NCBI GenBank assembly: GCA_024663395.1
Contig: JANFAH010000005.1
Location: 2,790,001 to 2,854,000 of the forward strand
Source of the DNA: Pisolithus tinctorius
Taxonomy: Eukaryota; Basidiomycota; Agaricomycetes; Boletales; Pisolithaceae
Direction: 5' to 3'
DNA: 64,000 nt
Below the pieces are notes generated by a model. The model saw only the letters and a list, made by a program, of their open reading frames with translations. It was not told the DNA's origin and ran no database searches. The stretch's first letter is position 1. Each line of letters opens with the position of its first letter. Shown in pieces: positions 22,001 through 34,100 of this stretch. The translations under genes and the position numbers were made by a program.

Positions 22001-24346
22001 TTATTGACATTTATTCCCCCAAACACACTGCTATCAACAATGCTCATGCCAAAATTCCACTTACTGGCTGGTATTGCTGTAGGAGATCTAAAAGATTGGC
22101 CAGTTGTTCAGCTTGCATTACAGGGGCATACTGCTGCAGTCAAAACAGTCACATTTTCCCCTGATGGGAAGATGATTATTTCAGGCTCAAGGGACAGGAC
22201 AGTGAGGGTGTGGGATGTGTTGAGTGGCATGCAGATTGGTGGTCCTTTTCAAGGTCATACCTCTGAGGTTAATTCAGTTGCATTCTCCCCAGATGGGAAG
22301 AGGATTGTCTCAGGCTCAACAGATGGGACTGTGAGGGTGTGGGATGCTGAGAGGGGTGTACAATTTTGCAGCTCTCTTGAGGGTCATACTTCTACAGTCC
22401 TCTCAGTTGCATTCTCCTCTGATGGGAAGAAGGTTGTCTCAGGCTCAAGGGACAAGACTGTGAGAGTGTGGGATGTTGAGAGAGGCATTCAAATTGGCAG
22501 CCCTCTTAAGGGCCATAATTCTGCAGTTTTTTCAGCTGCATTCTTTCCTGATGGGAAGAAGATTGTGTCAGGGTCATGGGATAACACTGTGAGGGTGTGG
22601 GATGCTGAGAGGGGTGTGCAGCTTGGGAGCCCACTGGAGGGTCACACATCTGCTGTTTTTTCAGTTGCATTGTCTTCTGATGGCAAGAGAATTGTCTCAG
22701 GGTCATGGGATAAGACAGTGAGGGTGTGGGATGCAGACAGAGGTGTCCAGATTGGTGGCCCACTGGAGGGCCATTCATCTGCAGTCTTTTCAGTTGCATT
22801 TTCCCCTGACAGGAAGATGATTGTATCAGGTTCTGGAGATGGAACTGTGAGGATGTGGGATGCTGAGAGGGGTACACAGATTTGCAGCCCTCTTCAGGGG
22901 CATTCAGATGTTGTATTTTCTGTCGCATTCTCTCCTGATGGGAGGATGATGGTCACAGGCTCAGATGACAACACAGTTCAGGTATGGGATGTTTCAAGTG
23001 GTACATGGATCAGTGATTGTCTTCAAAGCCACACCTCTGAAGTCAATTCAGTTGCATTCTCCCAAGATGGGAAGAGGATCATCACAGGCTCAAATGACAA
23101 GAGTGTGAGGATGTGGGATGCTGAGAGAGGTGTGGAGATTGGCAGCCCTCTCCAGGGGCATACTGCTGCAGTCTTTTCTGTTGCATGCTCTCCTGATGGG
23201 AAAAAGATTGTGTCTGGCTCAAAGGACAGGTCTGTGAGGCTGTGGGATAGTGAGAGATGTGTGCAGGTTGGCAGTCCTCTGGAGTGTCATACTTCTGCAG
23301 TCAAGTCAGTGGCATTCTCCAGTGATGGGAAGAGGATTATCTCAGGCTCTTGGGATAAGACTGTGAGGGTGTGGGATGCTGAGAGGGGCATTCAAATTGG
23401 CAGCCCTCTTAAGGGACACACTTCTGCAGTTCTTTCAGTTGCATTCTCCCCAGATGGGAAGAGGATTGTGTCAGGCTCAGATGACAGGACTGTGAGGGTG
23501 TGGGATGCTGAGAGAAGTGTGCAGATTGGCAACCTTCTTCAGGGGCATACTTCTGCAGTCTTTTCAGTTGCATTCTCCCCAGATGGAAAGAGGATTGTGT
23601 CAGGCTCAGATGACAGGACTGTGAGGGTGTGGGATGTTGAGAGAGGTGTGCAGATTGGTAGCCCTCTTCAGGGGCATAATTTGGCAGTGTATTCAGTTTC
23701 AGTTTCTCCTGATGGGAAGTGGATTGCATCAGGCTCAAGGGACAAGGGTGTGAGGGTGTGGGATGCTGAGAGAGGTGTGCAGCTTGGAAGCCCTCTTGAA
23801 CACCACAAATCTGCTGTCTTTTCAGTTGCATTTTCACCTGATGGGAAGAGAGTTGTCTCAGGTTCTGGTGATGAGACTGTGAGGGTCTGGGATGTTCATA
23901 GCTATGAGGATTTCATTGGTTATTGCAAAGCATTGGAATTGGTGCAATGGGATCCAAAGGGAGTATCTGCACCACCTGGTACTGCAAATAGTGAGTATCA
24001 TCCTCCTGTTGTGCATTTTGGTTTTGCTCAATGTAGTGAAGTTGTTAAGGGATGTATCTGCTTCTCACCAATTACTTCTTTTGCACTGCAAGACAACGAT
24101 GGATTCCTTGATGGGATCATTGGTCCCAGGATGTGTGGTGAACCAGTCAAGCTTCATGCTGATGGTTGGATCAGAGGTCCAAGTGGCAGATTATTACTTT
24201 GGATACCTCCAGCATTCAGGCAGCCATTTTATTCAATGTGGAACACTGTGGTCATGCCCAGAGGTTGTTGTATAGAGTTGGACTTGAGTCAGATGGTCCA
24301 TGGGAATAACTGGCACAGATGCCTGCAGAAAGTCTCCCAGAAATGA
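19039..24346 (+). CDS. NACHT-WD40 NLR receptor, left copy
   Basis: Model: exons 19039-19113, 19169-19381, 19440-19784, 19835-19885, 19937-20132, 20189-21840, 21893-24346. All six introns are GT-AG, 50-58 bp, and the joined frame is open for about 1,661 codons. The N-terminal ~290 residues include a Ser/Thr-rich start and a helical region with VHPYTQIALGMLTSASQ, a stretch typical of basidiomycete NLRs. The NACHT domain has Walker A GRAGRGKS (residues ~392-399) and Walker B VVVVIDALDE (~492-501). Fourteen WD40 repeats span ~922-1512, followed by a 149-residue tail with DGWIRGPSGRLLLWIPP. Such NLRs sense non-self and trigger cell death in fungi. The effector type of the N-terminus is not recognised. 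Composition switches from CpG-rich to CpG-poor near 21560. It diverges from the senescence pseudogene and converges on the right copy. It looks intact. Confidence 0.93.
22124..23896 (+). repeat. Tandem array of 14 WD40-encoding units, left copy
   Basis: Unit length is about 126-129 bp (42-43 codons) with consensus GHTSAVFSVAFSPDGK then RIVSGSDDRTVRVWDAE. Units 11 and 12 are almost identical; units 7 and 8 are the most diverged. Fourteen units would make two seven-bladed propellers. I found only one CpG in the array, near 22924. The mirror copy is 31648-33420. Confidence 0.92.
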
Positions 24347-24871
24347 CATGTATTCTACTAGACAGTATTCTATTTTTTGATGTCAATTTGTTAACATTGT
24401 TGAGTTACTTTACACTACAACAGTAGGTTGAAGGGCCATCTTGCAGGGAGACAAGTGGCTATGCCCCAGCCACTGCAGGTATACAGTTTGTATACTTCCA
24501 CACTAAAGAACCAAAATGAACATATTCTAGTGCTGCATGTCCCAGTGTACATAGCTTGTGTACTTCTGCTAAACAACTGCAATGAATACATAGCAGCCTA
24601 ATTATGCACAAGAAAAATAGGTATGTAAGAAAGCTGAGTACATACTGTACTTGCACTTAGTCACAACACATGGGCAGCCTGTATACCAAAATACCATCAC
24701 TCATATAGAACCTGAGATGGGCCTGTCAAAATGAATAAGCCATGACACATGAACAGGCCCAAGGCCCTAGATTGAGTGTAACATATGTACAGGCCTGTGA
24801 GTGCATAACCACAACATATGGGAGGGTCTGTGGAGGGTAAGAGCACTTTAGACAGATCTTGTCAAGTCTGG
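24347..24871. other. NLR 3' flank, gene-free
   Basis: CpG-poor DNA after the NLR stop. Short direct repeats of a 'gtatac...cttcc' type occur between 24475 and 24570. No gene. The same sequence occurs inverted at 30673-31197. Confidence 0.4.
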
Positions 24872-25440
24872 TGTCATGACTGCACTTCAACCCCAGTCTG
24901 GACTCAGCCTCATTACCAACTCAGCCCAGCCTCAGACTTGTTGAATCTATCCCACAGATGGTTTAGTATGCATGGCATTGTAAAGCAGTGTTCATTTGAG
25001 ATGTCATCTCAGTCAAGTCTGCCTCAGCCTAAACCCCAGTCTGCCTTCATTCTGTCCTGGTCCCACCATTCTTTGTCATACCTTACTAATGTCAAGTCCA
25101 GGCCTACTCTGACCAACTCTGACACTAGACAAGGTCTGGAGAAGGGTTCAGAGGCAAGTCTGACACAAAGAAACAGAACTCCGACTGGCAGAGTGTTGGC
25201 AGGAATGAAGTCTGCCAAGACAAAGGCAGAGTGGAGTGAGGGCATCAGGTTTAGCTCATGCACTACCCCCTTGCATGATCTCAGCCCTCATATTTCAGAG
25301 GGAGAGTACAGACAGAGAGTCAGAGGTAACTCCAACAGGCAGAAGATGGAGACAGAGGGAGTAGGAACTAAGTCGATATTTGTACTGAAGAACATCAGAG
25401 TATGATACATGCTTTTTATACTACTATGGAGGTACAGTAA
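24872..25440 (+). repeat. CpG-decayed solo LTR related to Ty3 element 1 (left arm)
   Basis: Begins TGTCATGACTGCACTTCAAC and runs collinearly with the sense LTR of Ty3 element 1, which begins TGTCATAGTCATGCCTCGAC, with the same order of 'gactcagcctc', 'gtcctggtc' and 'cataccttactaat' blocks. CG positions of the younger LTR appear as TG or CA here. The 3' end is uncertain. The long open frame across it is not a gene. Confidence 0.55.
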
Positions 25441-25795
25441 CTGGAATCAGAACTGACATATGGAGACTCATAAATTTTCAAGTAAAACTTCCTAGATGAT
25501 GAATGAAGGGTAGATGGAGGACATATGAACAGGTAACATAGAACAACCCAAAAAGGAAACAGTCCAGGTGCTGGACCATGTGGTGCACATGCTGCAGAGT
25601 ACCTGACTGCATGCTATCAGGGAGAAGTCTGAAGGGTAGTCACATGACCCCTCAGAGAACAGTCCACACAGTCCAGTAGGAGAGCAATGCAAGTCCAACA
25701 GCAGTCAGAGCAGAGATGGTTCATAAATGATAGAAGGTGGGTGGAGTGAGTGAATGACCAGCAGAAAAGGGTGCAGAGTTAGTGAGGACACAGGA
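25441..25795. other. Inner end of the left arm, no gene
   Basis: Repeat-like, CpG-poor DNA. Identity with the right arm stops near 25795/29749, where the strands share 'gaggacacagga' and then diverge. Confidence 0.5.
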
Positions 25796-26945
25796 AGAAC
25801 AACTCCAAAATGTGGGTGGTATTATTCTGATGCTGTAGCAGAATTATATAGTACATGGAGAGTAGGTACAAGTCAGAGTAAAGTGGGGCAGGTAAACCAA
25901 AATTCCAAAAAATAAAGATGAATGTGTTAAATGTCAGTAAAGTACAGGGACATGTGAAAACTACACTTGTAAGACATAAAATGAGAAAAATAAAGGGAAG
26001 GATGGGTATCTTCCAACAGAATGAGGGTATTGCATACCATGGAGTGAGATGTGACAGGCAAAGCTCATAGGTGAAGCAGTAGCACCAGAAAAAAGAGAAT
26101 ATGATTGCAGGGACAGGATTGAAGAGCAAAAGGGGTGACAGGGGTGACAGGGGTTTTCACAGGCATCTGGTGGAAATGACTGGTGCTGTGGCAAGACAGT
26201 GGCTAGGGTGACATGACTGTGGAATTCTGGATCAACATACTGATGGTCAGGGAAAACTCTGAAGCTGACAGTAGGTAGGACAATACACAAGGTGACATGT
26301 GGAAAGAATTCTGAAGGTGACAAATGGGGAGGGCTGATAGGGGCTTGCCTCAGAGGTGGCAGAATTGATTGATGGTATCCTGCTTCAGCCTCAGAGAGTA
26401 TACAACTCCCTACACTGCTATGATGCCACCTGTGATGTCGTACCATGCCTATACCTCATGTATGCCTCACCTGTACCTCATGTACCATAGTATAAGTATC
26501 ATCACTCAATCCCCAGACTAGCTCTGAGCTAGTTCATTGGGTCTTTGAGTCCTAAGGTCCTCTGCTTCTAAGTCATCTCCTCTTCATTCCTCTTTGTTCT
26601 TCCTCTTTGGTTCTTGGTTGCAAACCTACAACAACCAGTTGTTAGGATTTGTCTCACTTGAACTACCTTCTCATTGTTGTACCTTCACACCACCTGCCAT
26701 CACCATTCCTCACTTCCCTCACAAAGGCTTGTGGGTGTGCTTTCCAAGTCCCCCAGCCTCTGAACCTGGCCCAAATCTCTTCATTCCCATTCTCCCTGAT
26801 CACCAATCCCTCACAACCCTCTTTGACTCTGTTGCCTATCCTCTTCCCCTACCACCATCTTACCCCTTCTCTGTTGCTTCAATCTACTCTTGTTCCCCCT
26901 CACTATAACCTCCATCCTCATCATATCCTAGAGGCTCCTAAATGT

Positions 26946-27759
26946 TATGGATGATATCCTGGACCAACTCACTGACCTCCAAAATGTGCTTGGCACCTTG
27001 TGAGCAGAAAAGCAAAGGATAAACTAGGACCTGGGATGTACTCAGCAAGCCATTGCCACCATTGAAGGGCAACACAACCAATGGAATGCCCTCCCTGCTG
27101 ATGTGATACAGAGGTGGATAGAAGTGATGGCCAACCTGGACCAGTATATGGAGGATTGAGCAAAGTTCTCAGAATGGTGGCTAAAGATGAAGGTATGGAC
27201 CACTCAGAACAGACCTGCCTTGTCCTCAGACCAGGATAAATGCATGGTGGTGTGGTCACAGATGACTGGCCCCATGGCAGGACAGTTTTCTCAGGCAAAA
27301 TTCTCAGATGAAGTAGCAGTGGCAACATGGCTGAGTGTGAGAGAAATGCTGGCAGACATGAACTGCTTCTTCACACTGCAAACAGATATGGATTGGGCAA
27401 AAGCCCAGTTGTGTAAAATGCACCAAGGACAGACCAGATACAAAGAATTCTATGGAAAGTTTGAATCCCTCAAAGTGGAAGGAATGATCAACAAGGCAGC
27501 CTGCTTCCTGCTAGAATATGCCATGTACCCCTCTATCATAAAAGAGGCCTTGAAGAAAGGATATACAGAAGGAAACTATCTGGAAATGACCAAGACCTTT
27601 TGGAGCACTGCCCTGACCCATGATAAGTTTAAGCTGATTACAACCACTACCCAGATGTTGCCCCTACCCATGCACCCTATTCATCTAACTGCTGTGAGTC
27701 AAAGTGTTGAAAGGTGGGGTGAACCAACCAAAACCAACACACAAGACAATAAAAGGTGA
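26946..27759 (+). pseudogene. Retrotransposon gag remnant in the spacer
   Basis: Begins with an ATG-led segment (MDDILDQLTDLQNVLGTL) ended by TGA. The best-preserved part, 27187-27759, contains CMVVWSQMTGPMAGQFSQAK and a downstream MHQGQTRYKEFYGKFESLK block. The same arrangement occurs in gag of Ty3 element 2 (CMAFWTQMTGPIAGNYTRAK), so both belong to one gag family. The frame runs straight into the LTR-like repeat, suggesting a deletion derivative that lost pol. Confidence 0.72.
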
Positions 27760-28440
27760 GTGGTGGTATGCCTCTGTGGTACCTGGAGGGCAGAAAAATC
27801 TAGAATGGATGTGGTTCAATGGACAGTGCTCCTGATATAAGTTGTTGATAATTAATTGCTGAAGATGATGAATGGAGGTAGATAGACCATTCATGAAGCC
27901 TCACCTACTGATGATGATGAATGAAGGTGGATAGACCCTTGATGGAGCCTCAACTGCTGATGATGAATTTGATCTGATAGATTCTGGGATGACTGCTTGG
28001 ATCAGACCCAATTGCTTGTAGCTGTCTAAGCACAGGGGTTTGTATACTATAGGGGGGGGCAGCCTATGGCAAACAAGGTGTAAATGCTTCATAAGTAATG
28101 AGTAAGGAATGTAAGCAGTGAGCAAAAAGCAAAAAGTAAGCAAGCAAAGATTGGTAAGTATTGACAATGAATGAGTCAAGGACAGTTAAAACATCAAAGC
28201 ATGAGTCAAAGAATGTCAAAAACTGAGTAAGCACACTGGTACCACATTAGGAGGTAGTGATGCATGTCAAATCTCAGTGGAATTACCACTGGACCAAAGT
28301 GGGATAATGGATGAGTGGTGTTTGCTAGATGGGAATGCATTAAATCCAGAAATGGATGGCATGAGTCAGGTGTCAAAGGGCTTGGGTGTTGGGGGTCTGT
28401 GGGGCAACAGGAGCATAGGGAATCACATTTCCACCTACTT
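27760..28440 (+). repeat. LTR-like repeat, copy A
   Basis: Collinear with 41085-41625 plus 48066-48420, which are the two halves of copy B split by Ty3 element 2. Shared blocks include the opening around 'gaaccaaccaaaaccaacac' (27719) and the far end around 'gtggggcaacaggagcat'. Probably an LTR of the element whose gag remnant precedes it. Confidence 0.7.
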
Positions 28441-29429
28441 CTCCTCTCTTTGAAGTTAATAAACACCACATGGACAAGACTCTGATGGAGGAAAGGATGA
28501 AGGGGGGATGTCTTCTGCTGTATCTTGCAATAAGAAGGCAAGATGCCTGTCATACTCATGATGGATGTGATCAGGGAGAGTGGAGGACAGTAGAGTATAC
28601 TGTAGCTGTCACAATCTGGGGAGAATGGTGGATGAGATTGGAATAAAGACATTGTAGGGAGCAGGGAGGAAGGATCCATATACTTCATCAAGTGGGGAGA
28701 CTGAAATGACCACAGAAGACCTTTCTAACCAAATGATAAATCCATCATGATTGGCATTTGCCCATTGACTGGCATTCTTGTAGCCAGCACCACAAAATAT
28801 TGGACCTCACCAAAATGTTCCTGACCTGCATGTATGAACTTTTATCCTGTTAATATATTCTCAAATGAAAGAAAACAATTTCACCTTGAAATTCTGGGAT
28901 ACACAAAGTTTTTCTGGCTGTTTCAATTGCTCTCACCACAGTGATTGCATGACCTGGCCATTGGGGAGCTGTAGGCAAGCCCACCACTGGAACCACTGTA
29001 GACTTCCCAGGAATTGTGCTATGGCAAGCATGTCTTTTCCTTCAGGAAGCCACAGCCTGACCAGGGATGGTCAGCATTCAAAGTCCCCAGGAGGTGTAGG
29101 GATTTGTATACTCCCTGAGGCTGAAGCAGGATACCATTGTGAGTCAAAGTGAGGTTCAGTAGTGTAAACCAACCAAACCCAACACAAAAGACAGAAATAG
29201 TGAGTGGTGGTGTGCCTCTGCATTACTTAGATGGCAGAAGATCTAATTCTGGCAGTTGTTGCAAGATACAACACTCAAAGATGAGTGCTGAGGCAGTGGT
29301 TTGGAATAATATAGACCCAGGGGTGTGACAGAATTTAATTGAAAGTATGCCTAGAAGGGTCCAAGCAGTGATAAAAGCCAAGGGAGGTCATACAAAGTAT
29401 TGAAATTATCAGTTTCTATATTTCTGGTA
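28441..29429. other. Gene-free repeat debris
   Basis: CpG-poor, no recognised coding sequence. Short frames near 28865-29152 show no domain. Confidence 0.35.
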
Positions 29430-29643
29430 CACACTTCCAAAATTGATTCAATGACATGGCAATTTAAATTGTATATACCTTTATGGACACTAATTCAAAT
29501 TACATAATTCTTTTTTTGATGGATAGTCCCATGCAAATGGCTTATGTCATTAACTTACACTTTGTCTTATTTGTCTTTGTTCTTGATAAATTCAATGAAC
29601 AACCCAAAATGTGCAAACATTGAATCAATTTTGGAAGTCACTG
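29430..29643. mobile_element. Small TA-flanked MITE
   Basis: 214 bp with terminal inverted repeats of about 25 bp (ends CACACTTCC... and ...GGAAGTCACTG; inner core 'cttccaaaattgattcaatg') and TA on both sides. Ends starting CA(G/C) with a TA target duplication suggest a Tc1/mariner-type MITE. No coding capacity. Confidence 0.7.
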
Positions 29644-30103
29644 TATACTAAAGACAAGGTATAATACTGAGACTGGTAATGCCAGGCTCATGAAGACTGG
29701 TAACATGATTGTTGAGAGACTAGATTAGTTGTCATGACCATGTGTTCATCCTGTGTCCTCACTAACTCTGCACCCTTTTCTGCTGGTCATTCACTCACTC
29801 CACCCACCTTCTATCATTTATGAACCATCTCTGCTCTGACTGCTGTTGGACTTGCATTGCTCTCCTACTGGACTGTGTGGACTGTTCTCTGAGGGGTCAT
29901 GTGACTACCCTTCAGACTTCTCCCTGATAGCATGCAGTCAGGTACTCTGCAGCATGTGCACCACATGGTCCAGCACCTGGACTGTTTCCTTTTTGGGTTG
30001 TTCTATGTTACCTGTTCATATGTCCTCCATCTACCCTTCATTCATCATCTAGGAAGTTTTACTTGAAAATTTATGAGTCTCCATATGTCAGTTCTGATTC
30101 CAG

Positions 30104-30672
30104 TTACTGTACCTCCATAGTAGTATAAAAAGCATGTATCATACTCTGATGTTCTTCAGTACAAATATCGACTTAGTTCCTACTCCCTCTGTCTCCATCT
30201 TCTGCCTGTTGGAGTTACCTCTGACTCTCTGTCTGTACTCTCCCTCTGAAATATGAGGGCTGAGATCATGCAAGGGGGTAGTGCATGAGCTAAACCTGAT
30301 GCCCTCACTCCACTCTGCCTTTGTCTTGGCAGACTTCATTCCTGCCAACACTCTGCCAGTCGGAGTTCTGTTTCTTTGTGTCAGACTTGCCTCTGAACCC
30401 TTCTCCAGACCTTGTCTAGTGTCAGAGTTGGTCAGAGTAGGCCTGGACTTGACATTAGTAAGGTATGACAAAGAATGGTGGGACCAGGACAGAATGAAGG
30501 CAGACTGGGGTTTAGGCTGAGGCAGACTTGACTGAGATGACATCTCAAATGAACACTGCTTTACAATGCCATGCATACTAAACCATCTGTGGGATAGATT
30601 CAACAAGTCTGAGGCTGGGCTGAGTTGGTAATGAGGCTGAGTCCAGACTGGGGTTGAAGTGCAGTCATGACA
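30104..30672 (-). repeat. CpG-decayed solo LTR related to Ty3 element 1 (right arm)
   Basis: Mirror copy of 24872-25440, identical as far as compared by reading frames. Confidence 0.5.
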
Positions 30673-31197
30673 CCAGACTTGACAAGATCTGTCTAAAGTG
30701 CTCTTACCCTCCACAGACCCTCCCATATGTTGTGGTTATGCACTCACAGGCCTGTACATATGTTACACTCAATCTAGGGCCTTGGGCCTGTTCATGTGTC
30801 ATGGCTTATTCATTTTGACAGGCCCATCTCAGGTTCTATATGAGTGATGGTATTTTGGTATACAGGCTGCCCATGTGTTGTGACTAAGTGCAAGTACAGT
30901 ATGTACTCAGCTTTCTTACATACCTATTTTTCTTGTGCATAATTAGGCTGCTATGTATTCATTGCAGTTGTTTAGCAGAAGTACACAAGCTATGTACACT
31001 GGGACATGCAGCACTAGAATATGTTCATTTTGGTTCTTTAGTGTGGAAGTATACAAACTGTATACCTGCAGTGGCTGGGGCATAGCCACTTGTCTCCCTG
31101 CAAGATGGCCCTTCAACCTACTGTTGTAGTGTAAAGTAACTCAACAATGTTAACAAATTGACATCAAAAAATAGAATACTGTCTAGTAGAATACATG

Positions 31198-34100
31198 TCA
31201 TTTCTGGGAGACTTTCTGCAGGCATCTGTGCCAGTTATTCCCATGGACCATCTGACTCAAGTCCAACTCTATACAACAACCTCTGGGCATGACCACAGTG
31301 TTCCACATTGAATAAAATGGCTGCCTGAATGCTGGAGGTATCCAAAGTAATAATCTGCCACTTGGACCTCTGATCCAACCATCAGCATGAAGCTTGACTG
31401 GTTCACCACACATCCTGGGACCAATGATCCCATCAAGGAATCCATCGTTGTCTTGCAGTGCAAAAGAAGTAATTGGTGAGAAGCAGATACATCCCTTAAC
31501 AACTTCACTACATTGAGCAAAACCAAAATGCACAACAGGAGGATGATACTCACTATTTGCAGTACCAGGTGGTGCAGATACTCCCTTTGGATCCCATTGC
31601 ACCAATTCCAATGCTTTGCAATAACCAATGAAATCCTCATAGCTATGAACATCCCAGACCCTCACAGTCTCATCACCAGAACCTGAGACAACTCTCTTCC
31701 CATCAGGTGAAAATGCAACTGAAAAGACAGCAGATTTGTGGTGTTCAAGAGGGCTTCCAAGCTGCACACCTCTCTCAGCATCCCACACCCTCACACCCTT
31801 GTCCCTTGAGCCTGATGCAATCCACTTCCCATCAGGAGAAACTGAAACTGAATACACTGCCAAATTATGCCCCTGAAGAGGGCTACCAATCTGCACACCT
31901 CTCTCAACATCCCACACCCTCACAGTCCTGTCATCTGAGCCTGACACAATCCTCTTTCCATCTGGGGAGAATGCAACTGAAAAGACTGCAGAAGTATGCC
32001 CCTGAAGAAGGTTGCCAATCTGCACACTTCTCTCAGCATCCCACACCCTCACAGTCCTGTCATCTGAGCCTGACACAATCCTCTTCCCATCTGGGGAGAA
32101 TGCAACTGAAAGAACTGCAGAAGTGTGTCCCTTAAGAGGGCTGCCAATTTGAATGCCCCTCTCAGCATCCCACACCCTCACAGTCTTATCCCAAGAGCCT
32201 GAGATAATCCTCTTCCCATCACTGGAGAATGCCACTGACTTGACTGCAGAAGTATGACACTCCAGAGGACTGCCAACCTGCACACATCTCTCACTATCCC
32301 ACAGCCTCACAGACCTGTCCTTTGAGCCAGACACAATCTTTTTCCCATCAGGAGAGCATGCAACAGAAAAGACTGCAGCAGTATGCCCCTGGAGAGGGCT
32401 GCCAATCTCCACACCTCTCTCAGCATCCCACATCCTCACACTCTTGTCATTTGAGCCTGTGATGATCCTCTTCCCATCTTGGGAGAATGCAACTGAATTG
32501 ACTTCAGAGGTGTGGCTTTGAAGACAATCACTGATCCATGTACCACTTGAAACATCCCATACCTGAACTGTGTTGTCATCTGAGCCTGTGACCATCATCC
32601 TCCCATCAGGAGAGAATGCGACAGAAAATACAACATCTGAATGCCCCTGAAGAGGGCTGCAAATCTGTGTACCCCTCTCAGCATCCCACATCCTCACAGT
32701 TCCATCTCCAGAACCTGATACAATCATCTTCCTGTCAGGGGAAAATGCAACTGAAAAGACTGCAGATGAATGGCCCTCCAGTGGGCCACCAATCTGGACA
32801 CCTCTGTCTGCATCCCACACCCTCACTGTCTTATCCCATGACCCTGAGACAATTCTCTTGCCATCAGAAGACAATGCAACTGAAAAAACAGCAGATGTGT
32901 GACCCTCCAGTGGGCTCCCAAGCTGCACACCCCTCTCAGCATCCCACACCCTCACAGTGTTATCCCATGACCCTGACACAATCTTCTTCCCATCAGGAAA
33001 GAATGCAGCTGAAAAAACTGCAGAATTATGGCCCTTAAGAGGGCTGCCAATTTGAATGCCTCTCTCAACATCCCACACTCTCACAGTCTTGTCCCTTGAG
33101 CCTGAGACAACCTTCTTCCCATCAGAGGAGAATGCAACTGAGAGGACTGTAGAAGTATGACCCTCAAGAGAGCTGCAAAATTGTACACCCCTCTCAGCAT
33201 CCCACACCCTCACAGTCCCATCTGTTGAGCCTGAGACAATCCTCTTCCCATCTGGGGAGAATGCAACTGAATTAACCTCAGAGGTATGACCTTGAAAAGG
33301 ACCACCAATCTGCATGCCACTCAACACATCCCACACCCTCACTGTCCTGTCCCTTGAGCCTGAAATAATCATCTTCCCATCAGGGGAAAATGTGACTGTT
33401 TTGACTGCAGCAGTATGCCCCTGTAATGCAAGCTGAACAACTGGCCAATCTTTTAGATCTCCTACAGCAATACCAGCCAGTAAGTGGAATTTTGGCATGA
33501 GCATTGTTGATAGCAGTGTGTTTGGGGGAATAAATGTCAATAAAGAGGCATACAGGTGTGGGGTGCTGTATACCATCACATGGGAAAAGTTCTGAATGAA
33601 CTTAATCCCATCTTGTGCCAATGCCAATGTATCTTTGAAGTGGTCTTGACCCTTCAATGTGATGTCAAATGTCATCAAGATACAGCATTCACAGAGTACC
33701 CACCAGTAGCCATGTGGCAACAGAGGCCAGTGCACCTACACCCTTTTCAACCACCCCAATAAGGCTCATTATCTCCAACCAGAAGAGAACTTTTTCACTT
33801 CCAACAATGGCCCTCACCAACACTGCAAGTGCCAAGTCAAATGTAGTTTTCTCCAGATGTTGAGTCCAGAATTGACATGAGTAGGAGAGATGTGGTGAAA
33901 TATTCTTCCTGATTCTCTCTGGAAGGTCAGTGACCTCAGCATTAGCCAAGTATGAACTTTCCAATCCACAGATGTTAAATTGAAGCTCGTCGCAAAGAAT
34001 CTGCAATGTAGCAAAAGCTAGGTCTTTTGCATCAGAAGTGTCGATGAAGTAGACACCACTCCGTGAAGGATCCGTCAGGAAGTCATAGAAGGACGCATGG

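Larger units (their letters stand above)
17700..25795. repeat. Left arm of the large inverted duplication
   Basis: Every position x here pairs with 55544-x on the other strand; the offset is constant from 17700 to about 25795, so there are no net indels. The outer end lies inside the Pro-rich part of the senescence-domain pseudogene; the inner end lies in repeat DNA. The substitutions I found fall in the outer ~1.8 kb (17.70-19.49 kb). The inner 6.3 kb appears identical in every reading frame compared. Confidence 0.97.
25796..29748. other. Unique spacer between the palindrome arms
   Basis: 3.95 kb of CpG-poor transposon debris with no intact gene. It contains a gag remnant, an LTR-like repeat, a small TA-flanked MITE, a fragment near 29170-29260 resembling the start of the LTR-like repeat, and a piece near 29650-29715 resembling part of the Ty3 element 1 LTR. 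A short internal inverted repeat pairs 26366-26425 with 29090-29145. Confidence 0.75.

Noticed and set aside
24818..25405. 195-codon open frame in both palindrome arms
   Set aside because: It follows the decayed solo LTR, has no domain, and long open frames here result from CpG and stop-poor composition.
25779..26446. Hydrophobic minus-strand frames that look like membrane proteins
   Set aside because: Located in CpG-poor spacer repeats with no start context, homology or splice sites; the composition explains the hydrophobicity.
32616..33038. Open frames antisense to the WD40 array, seen in both arms
   Set aside because: They are regular shadows of the WD40 repeats; the Ser/His/Gln-rich text is periodic with the repeat unit.
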